Source: Paracoccaceae bacterium (lineage in GTDB: Bacteria; Pseudomonadota; Alphaproteobacteria; Rhodobacterales; Rhodobacteraceae). Taken from it: a stretch of 63,564 bases of DNA. Of the stretch, positions 54,449 to 63,427 are shown piece after piece (position 1 is the stretch's first letter; each line of letters starts with the position of its first letter). The notes beneath the pieces were generated by a model, which was not told the DNA's origin, did no database searches, and saw only the letters and a program-made list of their open reading frames with translations. Location: NCBI GenBank assembly GCA_029244725.1, contig JAQWQJ010000118.1, positions 1-63,564 on the forward strand, read 5' to 3'. The translations under genes and the position numbers were made by a program.

Positions 54449-56364
54449 GACGACCCGAGAAAGAACTTGAAGCGTCGTCCAAAAAGATTTCGCGACGCGG
54501 TATGTTGATTGGCGCAGGTCAGGTTCTTTTTGCCGGAGCTTTGGCGGCTCGTATGCGTTATCTGCAAGTCGAAGAGGCGGACAAGTATCGCCTTTTGGCC
54601 GAGGAGAACAGGATTAATATCCGTCTGATTCCCCCAGCACGGGGCCAGATTTTTGACCGAGACGGCACGCCAATTGCGCTGAATGAACCCAGCTACCGGA
54701 TTGTCATCGTCCCCGAAGATTCCGATGATATCCACGCGACGATAGCGCGGTTGTCCACGTTGATCGAACTTGACGCAGATGATCTTAATCGGGCACTGGC
54801 TGAGATTGAACGCAGCCCGCCATTTCTACCCATCACTTTGGTTGATCGTGTAAAATGGGATGCCGTGGCAAAAGTCGCAGCCAATTCTTTAGTCCTGCCG
54901 GGGGTTACCCCGGATGTCGGGCTATCCCGCAGGTATCCAATCGGCGCGCCTTTTGCACATGTGGTCGGTTACGTAGGTCCCATCAGCGATTATGATCTTG
55001 AGCGGATCGAGAACCCAGACCAATTGTTGCGCATTCCACGGTTCCAGATCGGCAAAGTTGGAATTGAAAGCAAGCTTGAGGAATCTCTACGTGGCAGTGC
55101 CGGGACCAAAAGCGTCGAGGTGAACGCCGTTGGCCGCGTTATGCGTGAACTCGATCGCCGAGAAGGGGATTCTGGGGCTGATTTGCAGCTGACGTTGGAT
55201 CACAAGCTTCAAAGCTATATTCGCACACGACTTGGAAACGAAAGTGCGAGCGTCGTTGTCATCGACGTTGAAAACGGAGACGTTCGCGCAATCGTTTCAA
55301 CCCCCGATTTCGACCCTAACTTGTTTGTTCGCGGAATTTCGGTTCCAGATTACGCCGGTTTGCGGGAAAACGAAAAACGTCCGCTTGCTTCAAAAGCAGT
55401 TCAGGACGCCTACCCGCCCGGATCAACCTTCAAGATGGTGGCCGCGCTTGCTGGCCTTGAAAGTGGCATTATTGATCCGAACGAAACCGTCTACTGCCCC
55501 GGTTACATGGAGATCAGCGACCGTAAATTCACATGTTGGAAAAAGGTTGGGCACGGCTCGATGGATCTCAATACGTCGCTCAGGGAAAGCTGCGACGTGT
55601 ATTACTACGATCTCGCGCTGAAGGTCGGTATTGAGAATATCACTGCCATGGCGCGAAAGCTTGGTCTTGGCGAGAAACACGACGTACCAATGTCAGCAGT
55701 TTCAAGCGGCCTGACACCAACTAAGGAATGGAAACTAGTTTACCGAGACGCAGAGTGGGTCATCGGCGATTCTGCAAATGCTGCCATCGGGCAAGGTTAT
55801 GTGCTGGCGTCACCGCTGCAACTGGCCGTGATGACTGCGCGCTTGGCAACTGGTCGCGCTGTATCGCCGCGGTTAATCAAGCGGATAGGTGGGGAAGAGC
55901 AACCAAGCGGGGAGGGAGAGGACTTGGGTATCTCGCAGGAAAATCTTCGACTTATCCGGCGTGGCATGTTCTCAGTTTCCAACCACCGCAAAGGTACGGC
56001 TTATTCTTCGCGAATAGCGGAAGAAGATTTTCGCATGGCTGGCAAGACAGGCACCGCTCAGGTGCGAAGCACAATTGTAGACAACGAAGAGGTTCCGTGG
56101 GAACAGCGCGATCACGCGCTTTTCGTCAACTTCGCGCCGTTTGATAATCCGAAATACGCCGTTGCTGTCGTCGTCGAACACGGCGGAGGTGGGTCATCAA
56201 CAGCGGCCCCTATTGCACGGGATGTAACACTTCAGGCGTTGTTTGAGGGCACACCACCGCTGGATGCCTATCCCGAAAAGGATCAGTTCATAATCAAAGA
56301 ACGTCAGGATTCCATCGAGCGTCAGCAGAACCCGCTGCCCGTAGGTGATCGGGGGCAAGCATGA
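54445..56364 (+). CDS. mrdA: penicillin-binding protein 2 (rod-elongation transpeptidase)
   Basis: In the 639-aa class B PBP the SxxK serine is Ser327 (YPPGSTFKM), the SxD/N motif is SCD in RESCDVYYYD, and KTG is at residue 534 (AGKTGTAQ). The N-terminal membrane segment includes MLIGAGQVLFAGALAARM, and the dimerisation region is at 60-220. It cross-links side-wall peptidoglycan with RodA. Joined by ATGA overlaps on both sides. Confidence 0.97.
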   Translation: MRRPEKELEASSKKISRRGMLIGAGQVLFAGALAARMRYLQVEEADKYRLLAEENRINIRLIPPARGQIFDRDGTPIALNEPSYRIVIVPEDSDDIHATIARLSTLIELDADDLNRALAEIERSPPFLPITLVDRVKWDAVAKVAANSLVLPGVTPDVGLSRRYPIGAPFAHVVGYVGPISDYDLERIENPDQLLRIPRFQIGKVGIESKLEESLRGSAGTKSVEVNAVGRVMRELDRREGDSGADLQLTLDHKLQSYIRTRLGNESASVVVIDVENGDVRAIVSTPDFDPNLFVRGISVPDYAGLRENEKRPLASKAVQDAYPPGSTFKMVAALAGLESGIIDPNETVYCPGYMEISDRKFTCWKKVGHGSMDLNTSLRESCDVYYYDLALKVGIENITAMARKLGLGEKHDVPMSAVSSGLTPTKEWKLVYRDAEWVIGDSANAAIGQGYVLASPLQLAVMTARLATGRAVSPRLIKRIGGEEQPSGEGEDLGISQENLRLIRRGMFSVSNHRKGTAYSSRIAEEDFRMAGKTGTAQVRSTIVDNEEVPWEQRDHALFVNFAPFDNPKYAVAVVVEHGGGGSSTAAPIARDVTLQALFEGTPPLDAYPEKDQFIIKERQDSIERQQNPLPVGDRGQA

Positions 56365-57509
56365 GTTATTTAGAATACCGTGTGCAAACAATACCAACAG
56401 GCTGGCGCAAAGTTACCAATCTTCATTGGCCCTTGATCCTGGTATTGATGGCGATTGCTGGCATTGGGTTTTTGATGCTGTACTCGGTTGCCGGTGGCAG
56501 TTTCACACCTTGGGCTGAAACCCAAATGCAGCGCTTTGTCATTGGCATGATTTTAATGTTCATAGTTGCAATGGTACCGATCTGGTTTTGGAGAAACATG
56601 TCGGTCCTGACATTCATATTTTCTTTGGCCTTGCTGATATTTGTTGAGTTTTACGGGGTGACGGGAATGGGCGCCCAGCGTTGGATTGATCTTGGTTTTA
56701 TGCGTTTGCAACCCTCGGAAGTGACAAAGATCGCATTGGTTATGGTTCTCGCCTCGTATTATGACGCCATTCCAGTTCGCAACATTTCACGGCCGCTTTG
56801 GGTGCTTTTGCCTGTTATCATCACTCTGATCCCAACCTTCATGGTGCTTCAGCAACCGGACCTTGGAACAGCCTTGCTTTTGTTGGTGACGGGTGGCGTT
56901 GTCATGTTTGCAGCCGGTGTCCACTGGGCTTATTTCGCATCCGTAGTCGTTGCGGGTATCGGCACAATATTTGCTGTGTTTCAGTCGCGAGGTACAAGCT
57001 GGCAATTGCTGCAAAACTACCAGTACCGGCGCATTGATACGTTTCTTGATCCTGGTAGCGATCCCTTGGGGGCAGGTTATCATATCACCCAGTCCAAAAT
57101 CGCACTGGGATCCGGCGGCTGGACAGGGCGCGGGTTTATGAAGGGCACGCAAACCCGCCTGAACTTCCTGCCGGAGAAACACACCGACTTTATCTTTACG
57201 ACGCTGGCCGAAGAATTCGGCTTTTTCGGCGGAAGCGCTTTGTTGCTGCTTTATGTTCTAGTCATTCTTTTCTGCCTGTTTGCAGCGATGAGGATGAAAG
57301 ACCGTTTTTCTTCTCTGTTGGTCATCGGTATCACGATGACCTTCTTTCTGTTCTTTGCCGTGAACATGTCGATGGTCATGGGGTTAGCGCCGGTGGTTGG
57401 CGTACCTTTGCCCTTGGTTAGTTACGGCGGATCAGCGATGTTAGTATTACTGGGGGCATTTGGATTAATTCAAAGCGCCCATGTTCATAGACCACGAGGG
57501 ACTCCATGA
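56361..57509 (+). CDS. rodA: peptidoglycan glycosyltransferase RodA
   Basis: The 382-aa SEDS protein has about ten membrane segments. It shows the family motifs GAQRWIDLGFMRLQPSEVTK near residue 98, FLPEKHTDFIFTTLAEEFGFFG, and the closing LPLVSYGGSAMLVLLGAFGL. It polymerises lipid II for the rod system with PBP2, encoded just upstream. Confidence 0.97.
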   Translation: MSYLEYRVQTIPTGWRKVTNLHWPLILVLMAIAGIGFLMLYSVAGGSFTPWAETQMQRFVIGMILMFIVAMVPIWFWRNMSVLTFIFSLALLIFVEFYGVTGMGAQRWIDLGFMRLQPSEVTKIALVMVLASYYDAIPVRNISRPLWVLLPVIITLIPTFMVLQQPDLGTALLLLVTGGVVMFAAGVHWAYFASVVVAGIGTIFAVFQSRGTSWQLLQNYQYRRIDTFLDPGSDPLGAGYHITQSKIALGSGGWTGRGFMKGTQTRLNFLPEKHTDFIFTTLAEEFGFFGGSALLLLYVLVILFCLFAAMRMKDRFSSLLVIGITMTFFLFFAVNMSMVMGLAPVVGVPLPLVSYGGSAMLVLLGAFGLIQSAHVHRPRGTP

Positions 57510-58438
57510 CCATTAATGTGCAATTTTCAGCGCTGACAGAACGCTGGGATCAATACGAAGCCCCACTTCGCAAGGCTTTTGAAGACTTGGGCTTAGACGT
57601 AGATTTGCGGATCGAGTTCCCGCCAGAGAAGGTTGACTATCTGGTCTATGCGCCAAACTCCTCGGTCAGTGATTTTCGCCCTTATGTGAATTGCAAGGCT
57701 GTCTTGAACCTTTGGGCCGGTGTGGATCAAGTCGTTGGGAATCCGACACTTGATAAGCCTCTGACGCGGATGGTCGATTGCGGGTTGTCTCAGGGTATGA
57801 TTGAATGGGTGACGGGGCACGTGCTGCGCTATCATTTGGGCATGGATAAATACCTCAATGGTCAAGATGGCAATTGGCGCTTGGGTGCGCCACCGATGTC
57901 GCGAGATCGCAACGTCGTAATTTTCGGCTTCGGTGCCTTGGGCCGCGCTTGTGGCGAAGCACTGAATGCGTTGGACTTCAAAGTTAGCGGTTGGAGCAAT
58001 TCGCCTAAAGAGCATGATACGATTTCAACCTTCCATGGGCAGGACGGCTTTGCCGAGGCGTTAGGTATTGCTGAGATTGCAGTCTTATTGCTTCCTTCAA
58101 CACCTGATACAGCGAGCATGTTTAACGCGGCCGCGTTCGCCAAGATGCCAAAGGACGCCATCATCATCAATCCGGGCCGAGGCACTTTGATCAACGACGC
58201 CGATCTGATCGCTAGCTTGGATGCCGGACACCTTGGACATGCAACATTGGATGTATTTCGTGTCGAACCACTTCCGGCTGACGATCCGTTTTGGTCGCAT
58301 CCTAAGATAACCGTTACGCCGCATATTGCATCCGAAACACGCGCCTCAACTGCGGCCGAAGTGATCGCTGAGAATGTGCGTCGCGGCGAAGCGGGCGAGC
58401 CGTTGTTGCACGTCGTTGATATGCAGAAGGGCTATTAG
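57506..58438 (+). CDS. ghrA: D-isomer 2-hydroxyacid dehydrogenase, GhrA-like glyoxylate/hydroxypyruvate reductase
   Basis: The 310-aa protein has a Rossmann motif GFGALGRACGEAL near residue 139, catalytic Arg in NPGRGTLINDADL, Glu in FRVEPLPADDP and His in PHIASETR. The length and layout match GhrA-type NADPH-dependent reductases of glyoxylate and hydroxypyruvate. It overlaps rodA by ATGA, so it is carried in the rod-shape operon, probably without a functional link to wall growth. Confidence 0.9.
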   Translation: MTINVQFSALTERWDQYEAPLRKAFEDLGLDVDLRIEFPPEKVDYLVYAPNSSVSDFRPYVNCKAVLNLWAGVDQVVGNPTLDKPLTRMVDCGLSQGMIEWVTGHVLRYHLGMDKYLNGQDGNWRLGAPPMSRDRNVVIFGFGALGRACGEALNALDFKVSGWSNSPKEHDTISTFHGQDGFAEALGIAEIAVLLLPSTPDTASMFNAAAFAKMPKDAIIINPGRGTLINDADLIASLDAGHLGHATLDVFRVEPLPADDPFWSHPKITVTPHIASETRASTAAEVIAENVRRGEAGEPLLHVVDMQKGY

Positions 58439-58439
58439 G

Positions 58440-59228
58440 CTATTTCAACTTTGGCGGACTATCGGGGTCCATGCCTGACGCTTTTGGGGCGTATTCTTGT
58501 GTAGGCTCAGGCTGCGGCAAATCAAACCGCAATCCAACCTTCGCCAAGCTTGCGGCAATGGGATCATGAGCAGCGATAAACGTGACATCCAAAGCGGCAG
58601 CCTCAAGGCCAGAGAAGGTCAGGGCCTCATTCACCGCTTTGGCAACCGCACCCTCTGCGTCGGGCAACGCGTTCACGATACCTAGCATGTGGCCCATGGC
58701 CCCGCTGTCGTATTTGACGGCCACCAAATAGGCAGCATCCGCAAGACCGGTCGCAGTCGCAAGTTTTTCGGCCAAGTTCGTCACCAGTTTTTCCGGCACA
58801 TTGGGCGGCAAAAGTTCGTCAACGCGGGCTTGCAGTTCTTCCGGCGCGGCAGACACGGTTTCTGCCAACCACGAAACCGCCTCGGGGTCTATGATGTTTG
58901 AGGACGGCGCGACCTCGGGGTTCAGGGCAATTCCGACCCCCTGCCCAGCCAGCATGCCTGCAACAACGCGACCCGAGATTGCTGCATACGGGGCAGGTTT
59001 TCCGACGAAACTTGCCAATCGTTCTTCGCGATCGAATGCCAATACAAAACTTGCGTCGGCCAGTTCGAACAGCTCAGGTTTTAAGCGATCGCCAACGGCT
59101 TCTTCGGTCAACAGTAAAAACAGTTCACTATCCGCCAGACGTTCGAAATACTTAAGACGTTTTTCGACATCGTCAGGGGCGGTTTCCATCGCTATATGGG
59201 CAAGATCAAGAGGTGTCTGGTCGGTCAT
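58440..59228 (-). CDS. SseB-like protein
   Basis: ATG 59228 follows AGGAGATC; the ORF opens at 59279. The 262-aa protein begins TPLDLAHIAMETAPDDVEKRLKYFERLADSELFLLL. The first 120 residues form an SseB N-terminal-type domain, followed by an acidic linker (WLAETVSAAPEELQARVDELLPPNVPEKL) and a second alpha/beta part. The stop nearly touches the convergent ghrA stop. It overlaps the uracil-DNA glycosylase gene by 23 bp at its start. Function unknown. Confidence 0.8.
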   Translation of the reverse strand: MTDQTPLDLAHIAMETAPDDVEKRLKYFERLADSELFLLLTEEAVGDRLKPELFELADASFVLAFDREERLASFVGKPAPYAAISGRVVAGMLAGQGVGIALNPEVAPSSNIIDPEAVSWLAETVSAAPEELQARVDELLPPNVPEKLVTNLAEKLATATGLADAAYLVAVKYDSGAMGHMLGIVNALPDAEGAVAKAVNEALTFSGLEAAALDVTFIAAHDPIAASLAKVGLRFDLPQPEPTQEYAPKASGMDPDSPPKLK

Positions 59229-59808
59229 GTATGATCTCCTGAACGCGGGCACGAAGTTGCGGCAATAGCTGTTCTTCAAACCACAGATTGCGCTTTAGCC
59301 ATGCCGTATTCCGCCATGAGGGATGAGGCAAGGGGAACGCGTCGGGCGCATGGTCGCGCCAAGCGTGAACTTGGTCTGTGACACTCAGTTTTGAGCGAAG
59401 ATGAAACTTGTGGGCATACCCACCGACCAGCAACTTAAGTTTGGAATTGCTCAAAGTCTGTAAGACCCGCTCATGCCATGTCTTCGCGCAAATCGGCGGT
59501 GGCGGTAGATCTGAGCCCTTGCGGTACCCAGGAAAGCAGAACGCCATTGGTACGATCGACACCAGACTTCGATCGTAAAACTGATCAGGTGAAAGCCCCA
59601 GCCAATCCCGCAACCGATCACCAGAGGGATCGTCAAACGGTTTGCCGGACAAATGCACCTTCATACCGGGCGCTTGGCCAGCGATCAGGATGGGTGCTTC
59701 TGAATTGAACCATACTACAGGTCTCGGCTTGTGGCCTGTCTCGGTGGCTGCAAACCGAGCCTCACACAGCGTGCAGCGCTGGATTTCAGATAATAGATCA
59801 TTGCCCAT
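59206..59808 (-). CDS. uracil-DNA glycosylase family protein
   Basis: The 200-aa protein has the N-terminal CTLCEARF region, the active-site motif ILIAGQAPGMKVH near residue 42, and the C-terminal HPSWRNTAW motif with the catalytic histidine. It has the closing beta-strand of the UDG superfamily but not an obvious four-cysteine iron-sulfur site. A role in removing damaged bases is inferred. It overlaps the SseB-like gene start. Confidence 0.88.
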   Translation of the reverse strand: MGNDLLSEIQRCTLCEARFAATETGHKPRPVVWFNSEAPILIAGQAPGMKVHLSGKPFDDPSGDRLRDWLGLSPDQFYDRSLVSIVPMAFCFPGYRKGSDLPPPPICAKTWHERVLQTLSNSKLKLLVGGYAHKFHLRSKLSVTDQVHAWRDHAPDAFPLPHPSWRNTAWLKRNLWFEEQLLPQLRARVQEIIHDRPDTS

Positions 59809-59894
59809 ATCGCTACTTTGTTGAGTTTTTGCGCAGTCTCAAGAGAATACTTCGACAATTGTGAAAATATCATTGCGAATCAATTTTTATTTCG

Positions 59895-59910
59895 ATATTT
59901 CTCGAAATAT
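59895..59910. promoter_or_regulatory. perfect inverted repeat at the ArsR start, candidate autoregulatory operator
   Basis: ATATTTCTCGAAATAT has seven-base perfect arms around TC. A wider arm pair TTTCGA/TCGAAA (59890-59907) is centred just to its left. It overlaps the first possible ATG (59909). Confidence 0.6.
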
Positions 59911-60253
59911 GAAAATGATGGATAATGATACTCTGGGCATCGCCCAAACCGCCTCGGCCTTTGCTGCGCTCGGATCTGAGCAGCGCCTGACCGTTCTTCG
60001 GGTTCTTGTTCGCGCTGGCGACGAAGGTCTTAGCATCGGAGAGCTGGGCGCGCGTTCTGGTATTACCGGCTCAACGCTGACCCACCACGTGAAATTGTTG
60101 GCGCAGGCTGGGTTGGTTAATCAAGTCAAAACCGGTCGCGTTATTCGATGCGCAGTTTCCTATGCACGTATCCGCGAACTCTCGACATATCTGTTGCAAG
60201 AATGCTGCGCCGATATGAATGACCATACCAACACGGTGCAACAACATGACTGA
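59909..60253 (+). CDS. ArsR-family transcriptional regulator
   Basis: The ORF opens at 59861. I give ATG 59909, but 59915 or 59918 are equally possible because no ribosome site is clear. The 110-115-aa protein has a winged helix with LGSEQRLTVLRVLVRAGDEGLSIGELGARSG and TLTHHVKLLAQAGLVNQVKTGRVI. The closing region has Cys-Cys (LQECCADMND), suggesting metal or metalloid sensing. It overlaps the permease start by 8 bp. It presumably represses the pair through the palindrome at its start. Confidence 0.85.
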   Translation: MKMMDNDTLGIAQTASAFAALGSEQRLTVLRVLVRAGDEGLSIGELGARSGITGSTLTHHVKLLAQAGLVNQVKTGRVIRCAVSYARIRELSTYLLQECCADMNDHTNTVQQHD

Positions 60254-61274
60254 TATCCCGTTCAACTCGCCAAGTGCATTGTGGAAACGCATCGACAAAG
60301 CATGGTTCGCTCTTGTTCTTATCCTTATAGGGATCGCGGTTTTTGACACTGAGGCGTTCCTACCAACGATCGAATTTGGCAGCGGCGCATTGATCAGTAC
60401 TGCGCCATTTATCGCCTTTGCAGTACTTGCGATTGGATATCTTAAGGCAACTGGCGCTGAAAATATTCTTGCAAAGGCGTTTGTAGGGCGTGAAGTACAG
60501 ATGATCTTCCTTGCGGCGCTGCTTGGCGGGCTGTCCCCGTTTTGCTCATGCGAGGTCATTCCTTTCATCGCAGCTCTTCTGGCTGTTGGTGCCCCCTTAA
60601 GCGCGGTTATGGCGTTTTGGTTGGCCTCACCATTGATGGACCCAGCGATGTTCCTGATAACCTCAGGCACGCTTGGCTACGAATTTGCCCTAGGCAAAAC
60701 ACTCGCAGCTGTTGGCATTGGCCTGTTCGGAGGTTCATTGACCATGGTGTTCGCAAAAACCCCGGTATTCGTAAATCCACTGCGTGAAAAACCGCAAATT
60801 GGCGGGTGCTGCAGCGTCAAACAGCCATTCTCTGGGAAACCGGTGTGGAAATTCTGGACGGAATTAGACCGCCGCGAGACGTTTAAAGACACGACGGTTG
60901 AGAATGCGGTGTTCCTGCTTAAGTGGCTTGCGCTAGCTTATGTGATTGAAGCCATGATGCTACGCTACATTCCTGCCGAACTGATAGCAGGCGTATTGGG
61001 TGGCGAAGGCGTTGGCACGATATTCCTTGGCGCTTTGGTCGGCGCACCAGCTTACCTAAACGGTTATGCTGCAGTTCCACTTGTTGATGCACTATTGAAC
61101 CAAGGCATGGCGCAAGGCGCAGCAATGAGCTTTATGATCGCCGGAGGCGTCAGTTGCATACCTGCTGCGATCGCAGTCTGGGCGCTTGTGAAACCTCGTG
61201 TGTTTTACGCTTATCTTGGCTTTGCGATTAGCGGCGCGACCCTCGCAGGCTTTATGTGGCAAACTATCGCATAA
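60246..61274 (+). CDS. permease, COG0701/UPF0718 (ArsP-like)
   Basis: ATG 60246 overlaps the ArsR gene end. The 342-aa protein has about eight membrane segments and the family motif FCSCEVIPF near residue 100, with PLMDPAMFLITSG after it. A second PAYLNGYAAVPLVDAL is in the C-terminal half, and GGCCSVKQPF lies in the central loop. ArsP-type permeases export trivalent organoarsenicals. Coupling to an ArsR regulator with a Cys pair supports metalloid export. Confidence 0.85.
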   Translation: MTDIPFNSPSALWKRIDKAWFALVLILIGIAVFDTEAFLPTIEFGSGALISTAPFIAFAVLAIGYLKATGAENILAKAFVGREVQMIFLAALLGGLSPFCSCEVIPFIAALLAVGAPLSAVMAFWLASPLMDPAMFLITSGTLGYEFALGKTLAAVGIGLFGGSLTMVFAKTPVFVNPLREKPQIGGCCSVKQPFSGKPVWKFWTELDRRETFKDTTVENAVFLLKWLALAYVIEAMMLRYIPAELIAGVLGGEGVGTIFLGALVGAPAYLNGYAAVPLVDALLNQGMAQGAAMSFMIAGGVSCIPAAIAVWALVKPRVFYAYLGFAISGATLAGFMWQTIA

Positions 61275-61387
61275 TTTTCATATAAATTGATCAAGTCGAC
61301 ACGGTGGAAACCTTTTTTCAGCGTGTCGTTGCTCTATATGAATGCATAAGGTAACTCCGACCCAAATGTGCGAACGAGGGGAAAACT

Positions 61388-62686
61388 ATGTATCGCGTCT
61401 GGAATTTTTTGACGAACTACTCCTTGCTGCTAATCATCGGTGCTCTGACTGCATTGGTGTGGGCAAATATTGAACCTCATTCCTATCACCATCTGGTCGA
61501 ATACCCAGTTTGGTTCAATGATTGGATCGGTCTGGACTACGACTATTGGAAGAAAGCTTATGGCCACGGCTACGAAGCCTTTGGACACCCTGACACCGCC
61601 AAAGTGTTGTCGCTGCACTACCTGGTGAACGATGGTCTCATGGCGTTGTTCTTCGCAATTGCTGCCAAGGAAGTATGGGAAGCTATCATCCTAAAAAATG
61701 GATCTTTGCGTGGGAAAAAGGCTGCGACACCTTTATTCGCAACGGCTGGCGGGATGTTTGGTCCAATCGCAGTTTACCTCGGCCTCGCAATGATAATGGG
61801 CTCAGATACCTATTCTGCAGTCGCCAATGGCTGGGCCATTCCAACGGCTACAGACATTGCGTTCTCGTATCTTATTGGTCGAATGGTATTTGGCGCGGGG
61901 CATCCCGCCGTGCGCTTCCTACTGCTATTGGCTATCGCCGATGACGCGGCAGGCCTGATAATCCTTGCTATATTCTACCCTTCTGCAGAACTGGCACCTG
62001 AATGGTTGCTGGTGTCGTTTGCTGCCGCTGCTGGCGTTTATCTGCTCTTCAACTGGCTGCCACGCTTTATAGATCGTGGAAACCAACTGCGCCCCACATC
62101 CACAGCAATCCGCAAATGGCTTAGCTTTTGGCCGTATGCGCTGGCCGGCGTAATCAGCTGGTATGCCTTTGTAAAATCTGGCCTGCACCCTGCCCTTGGT
62201 CTGCTGCCGATTGTCCCTGCCATTCCCCATGCTGATCGCGCGTTCGGTATCTTCTCTGAGGCCGAAAGCTATCTACACGACTTGCTCAACGTTATGGAAC
62301 ACGCATTGAAGCATCCGGTTGAGATCATATTGTTCTTCTTCGGTTTACTTAATGCCGGGGTTGAGCTGGGGGCGATTGGCGATGCGACTTGGTTGGTTCT
62401 GGCTGGTTTGATCATCGGCAAGCCGCTCGGCATTTTGCTATTTGGTTGGATTGCCGCGGGACCGCTGAAACTCGGAATGCCGCAGGGGATGCGGATCATC
62501 GATCTTATCGTTGTTGGCTTAGTCGCAGCTATTGGCTTTACCGTTTCACTATTTATTGCGTCCGTCGCATTCGATGCAGGCCCAGTTCAGGATGCTGCAA
62601 AGATGGGTGCATTGTTTAGCTTTTTCGCTGCTGTTCTTGCGATCATTGCTGGCAAATTGACGAAGGTTACAAAACAAGAATTTTGA
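61388..62686 (+). CDS. nhaA: Na+/H+ antiporter NhaA
   Basis: The 432-aa protein has the two adjacent aspartates of the transport site, Asp185-Asp186 (LAIADDAAG), and TDIAFSYLIGRM with the third Asp. It has an insertion of about 40 residues near 30-75 (HSYHHLVEYPVWFNDWIG, then YWKKAYGHGYEAFGH) compared with E. coli NhaA. It exports sodium against protons, as expected in a marine host. GAGGGGAAA precedes the ATG. Confidence 0.93.
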   Translation: MYRVWNFLTNYSLLLIIGALTALVWANIEPHSYHHLVEYPVWFNDWIGLDYDYWKKAYGHGYEAFGHPDTAKVLSLHYLVNDGLMALFFAIAAKEVWEAIILKNGSLRGKKAATPLFATAGGMFGPIAVYLGLAMIMGSDTYSAVANGWAIPTATDIAFSYLIGRMVFGAGHPAVRFLLLLAIADDAAGLIILAIFYPSAELAPEWLLVSFAAAAGVYLLFNWLPRFIDRGNQLRPTSTAIRKWLSFWPYALAGVISWYAFVKSGLHPALGLLPIVPAIPHADRAFGIFSEAESYLHDLLNVMEHALKHPVEIILFFFGLLNAGVELGAIGDATWLVLAGLIIGKPLGILLFGWIAAGPLKLGMPQGMRIIDLIVVGLVAAIGFTVSLFIASVAFDAGPVQDAAKMGALFSFFAAVLAIIAGKLTKVTKQEF

Positions 62687-62705
62687 TCCAATATTCTTTT
62701 GATTA

Positions 62706-62740
62706 GGGGCCGGTTCGGAAACGCACCGGCCCTATTCTAT
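62706..62740 (+). terminator. Rho-independent terminator after nhaA
   Basis: Stem GGGCCGGT (62707-62714) pairs with ACCGGCCC (62725-62732), loop of ten bases, followed by TATTCTATT. The T tract is interrupted, so it is weaker than the ileS terminator. Confidence 0.7.
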
Positions 62741-62863
62741 TGATTGATCGCAATTTGGCACCAATGGCTATAAATTAGTCATATTGTAGCCTGAATTCGC
62801 AATTACCTAAATTTAAGGTGATCCTGCTTATTTGGGTTTGCCGGAAATTAACTCGGGTTCGTA

Positions 62864-63427
62864 ATGCTAGAATTTAACAACGTCAGTAAGTCCTTTTGGA
62901 CCGGAACGCAGCGCAAGGTCATCCTTGATCGCGCATCGTTTCGGGTCGAGCTTGGACATTCTGTCGGAATTTTAGCCCCTAACGGAACGGGTAAAACGAC
63001 CCTGATTAATATGATGGCAGGTCTCGAACAACCAGACGAAGGTGAAATCCGGCGTGATTGCCGGATATCCTTTCCACTTGGCTTTATGGGCGGGGTCGTG
63101 GGCAAGCTGTCGGCTATGGAAAACTCGCGTTACATTGCACGGCTCTATGGCCTTGATCCAGACTATGTTGAGGCCTTTTGCCGTTGGCTTTGTGGGCTTG
63201 AAGAATATTTCGATCAACCGCTCGGGACATACAGTTCCGGCATGAAAGCGCGGTTCACCTTTGCCCTGCTTTTGGCGCTTGAGTTCGACATTTATCTGAT
63301 CGACGAGGGCATGCCCTCTAGCACAGATGTAGAATTTAACAGAAAAGCAGGAGAAATCTTGCGCGAGAGGCTGAGAACGACCACAATCATAGTTGTGTCA
63401 CATCAGCCAGAAACACTAGAAAAGTAG
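62864..63427 (+). CDS. kpsT: ABC transporter ATP-binding protein, KpsT-type polysaccharide export, C-terminus cut off by the IS
   Basis: The 187-aa product has Walker A APNGTGKTTL near residue 38, signature YSSGMKARF near 123, Walker B FDIYLIDEGM near 146 and the H-loop VSHQPETLEK at its end. KpsT-type capsule-export ATPases are about 215-220 aa, so roughly 30 residues are missing. The stop TAG is made of TA from the gene and the first G of the IS repeat. The protein keeps its ATPase motifs but has lost the last helix, so export function is doubtful. No membrane partner is in the window. Confidence 0.85.
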   Translation: MLEFNNVSKSFWTGTQRKVILDRASFRVELGHSVGILAPNGTGKTTLINMMAGLEQPDEGEIRRDCRISFPLGFMGGVVGKLSAMENSRYIARLYGLDPDYVEAFCRWLCGLEEYFDQPLGTYSSGMKARFTFALLLALEFDIYLIDEGMPSSTDVEFNRKAGEILRERLRTTTIIVVSHQPETLEK

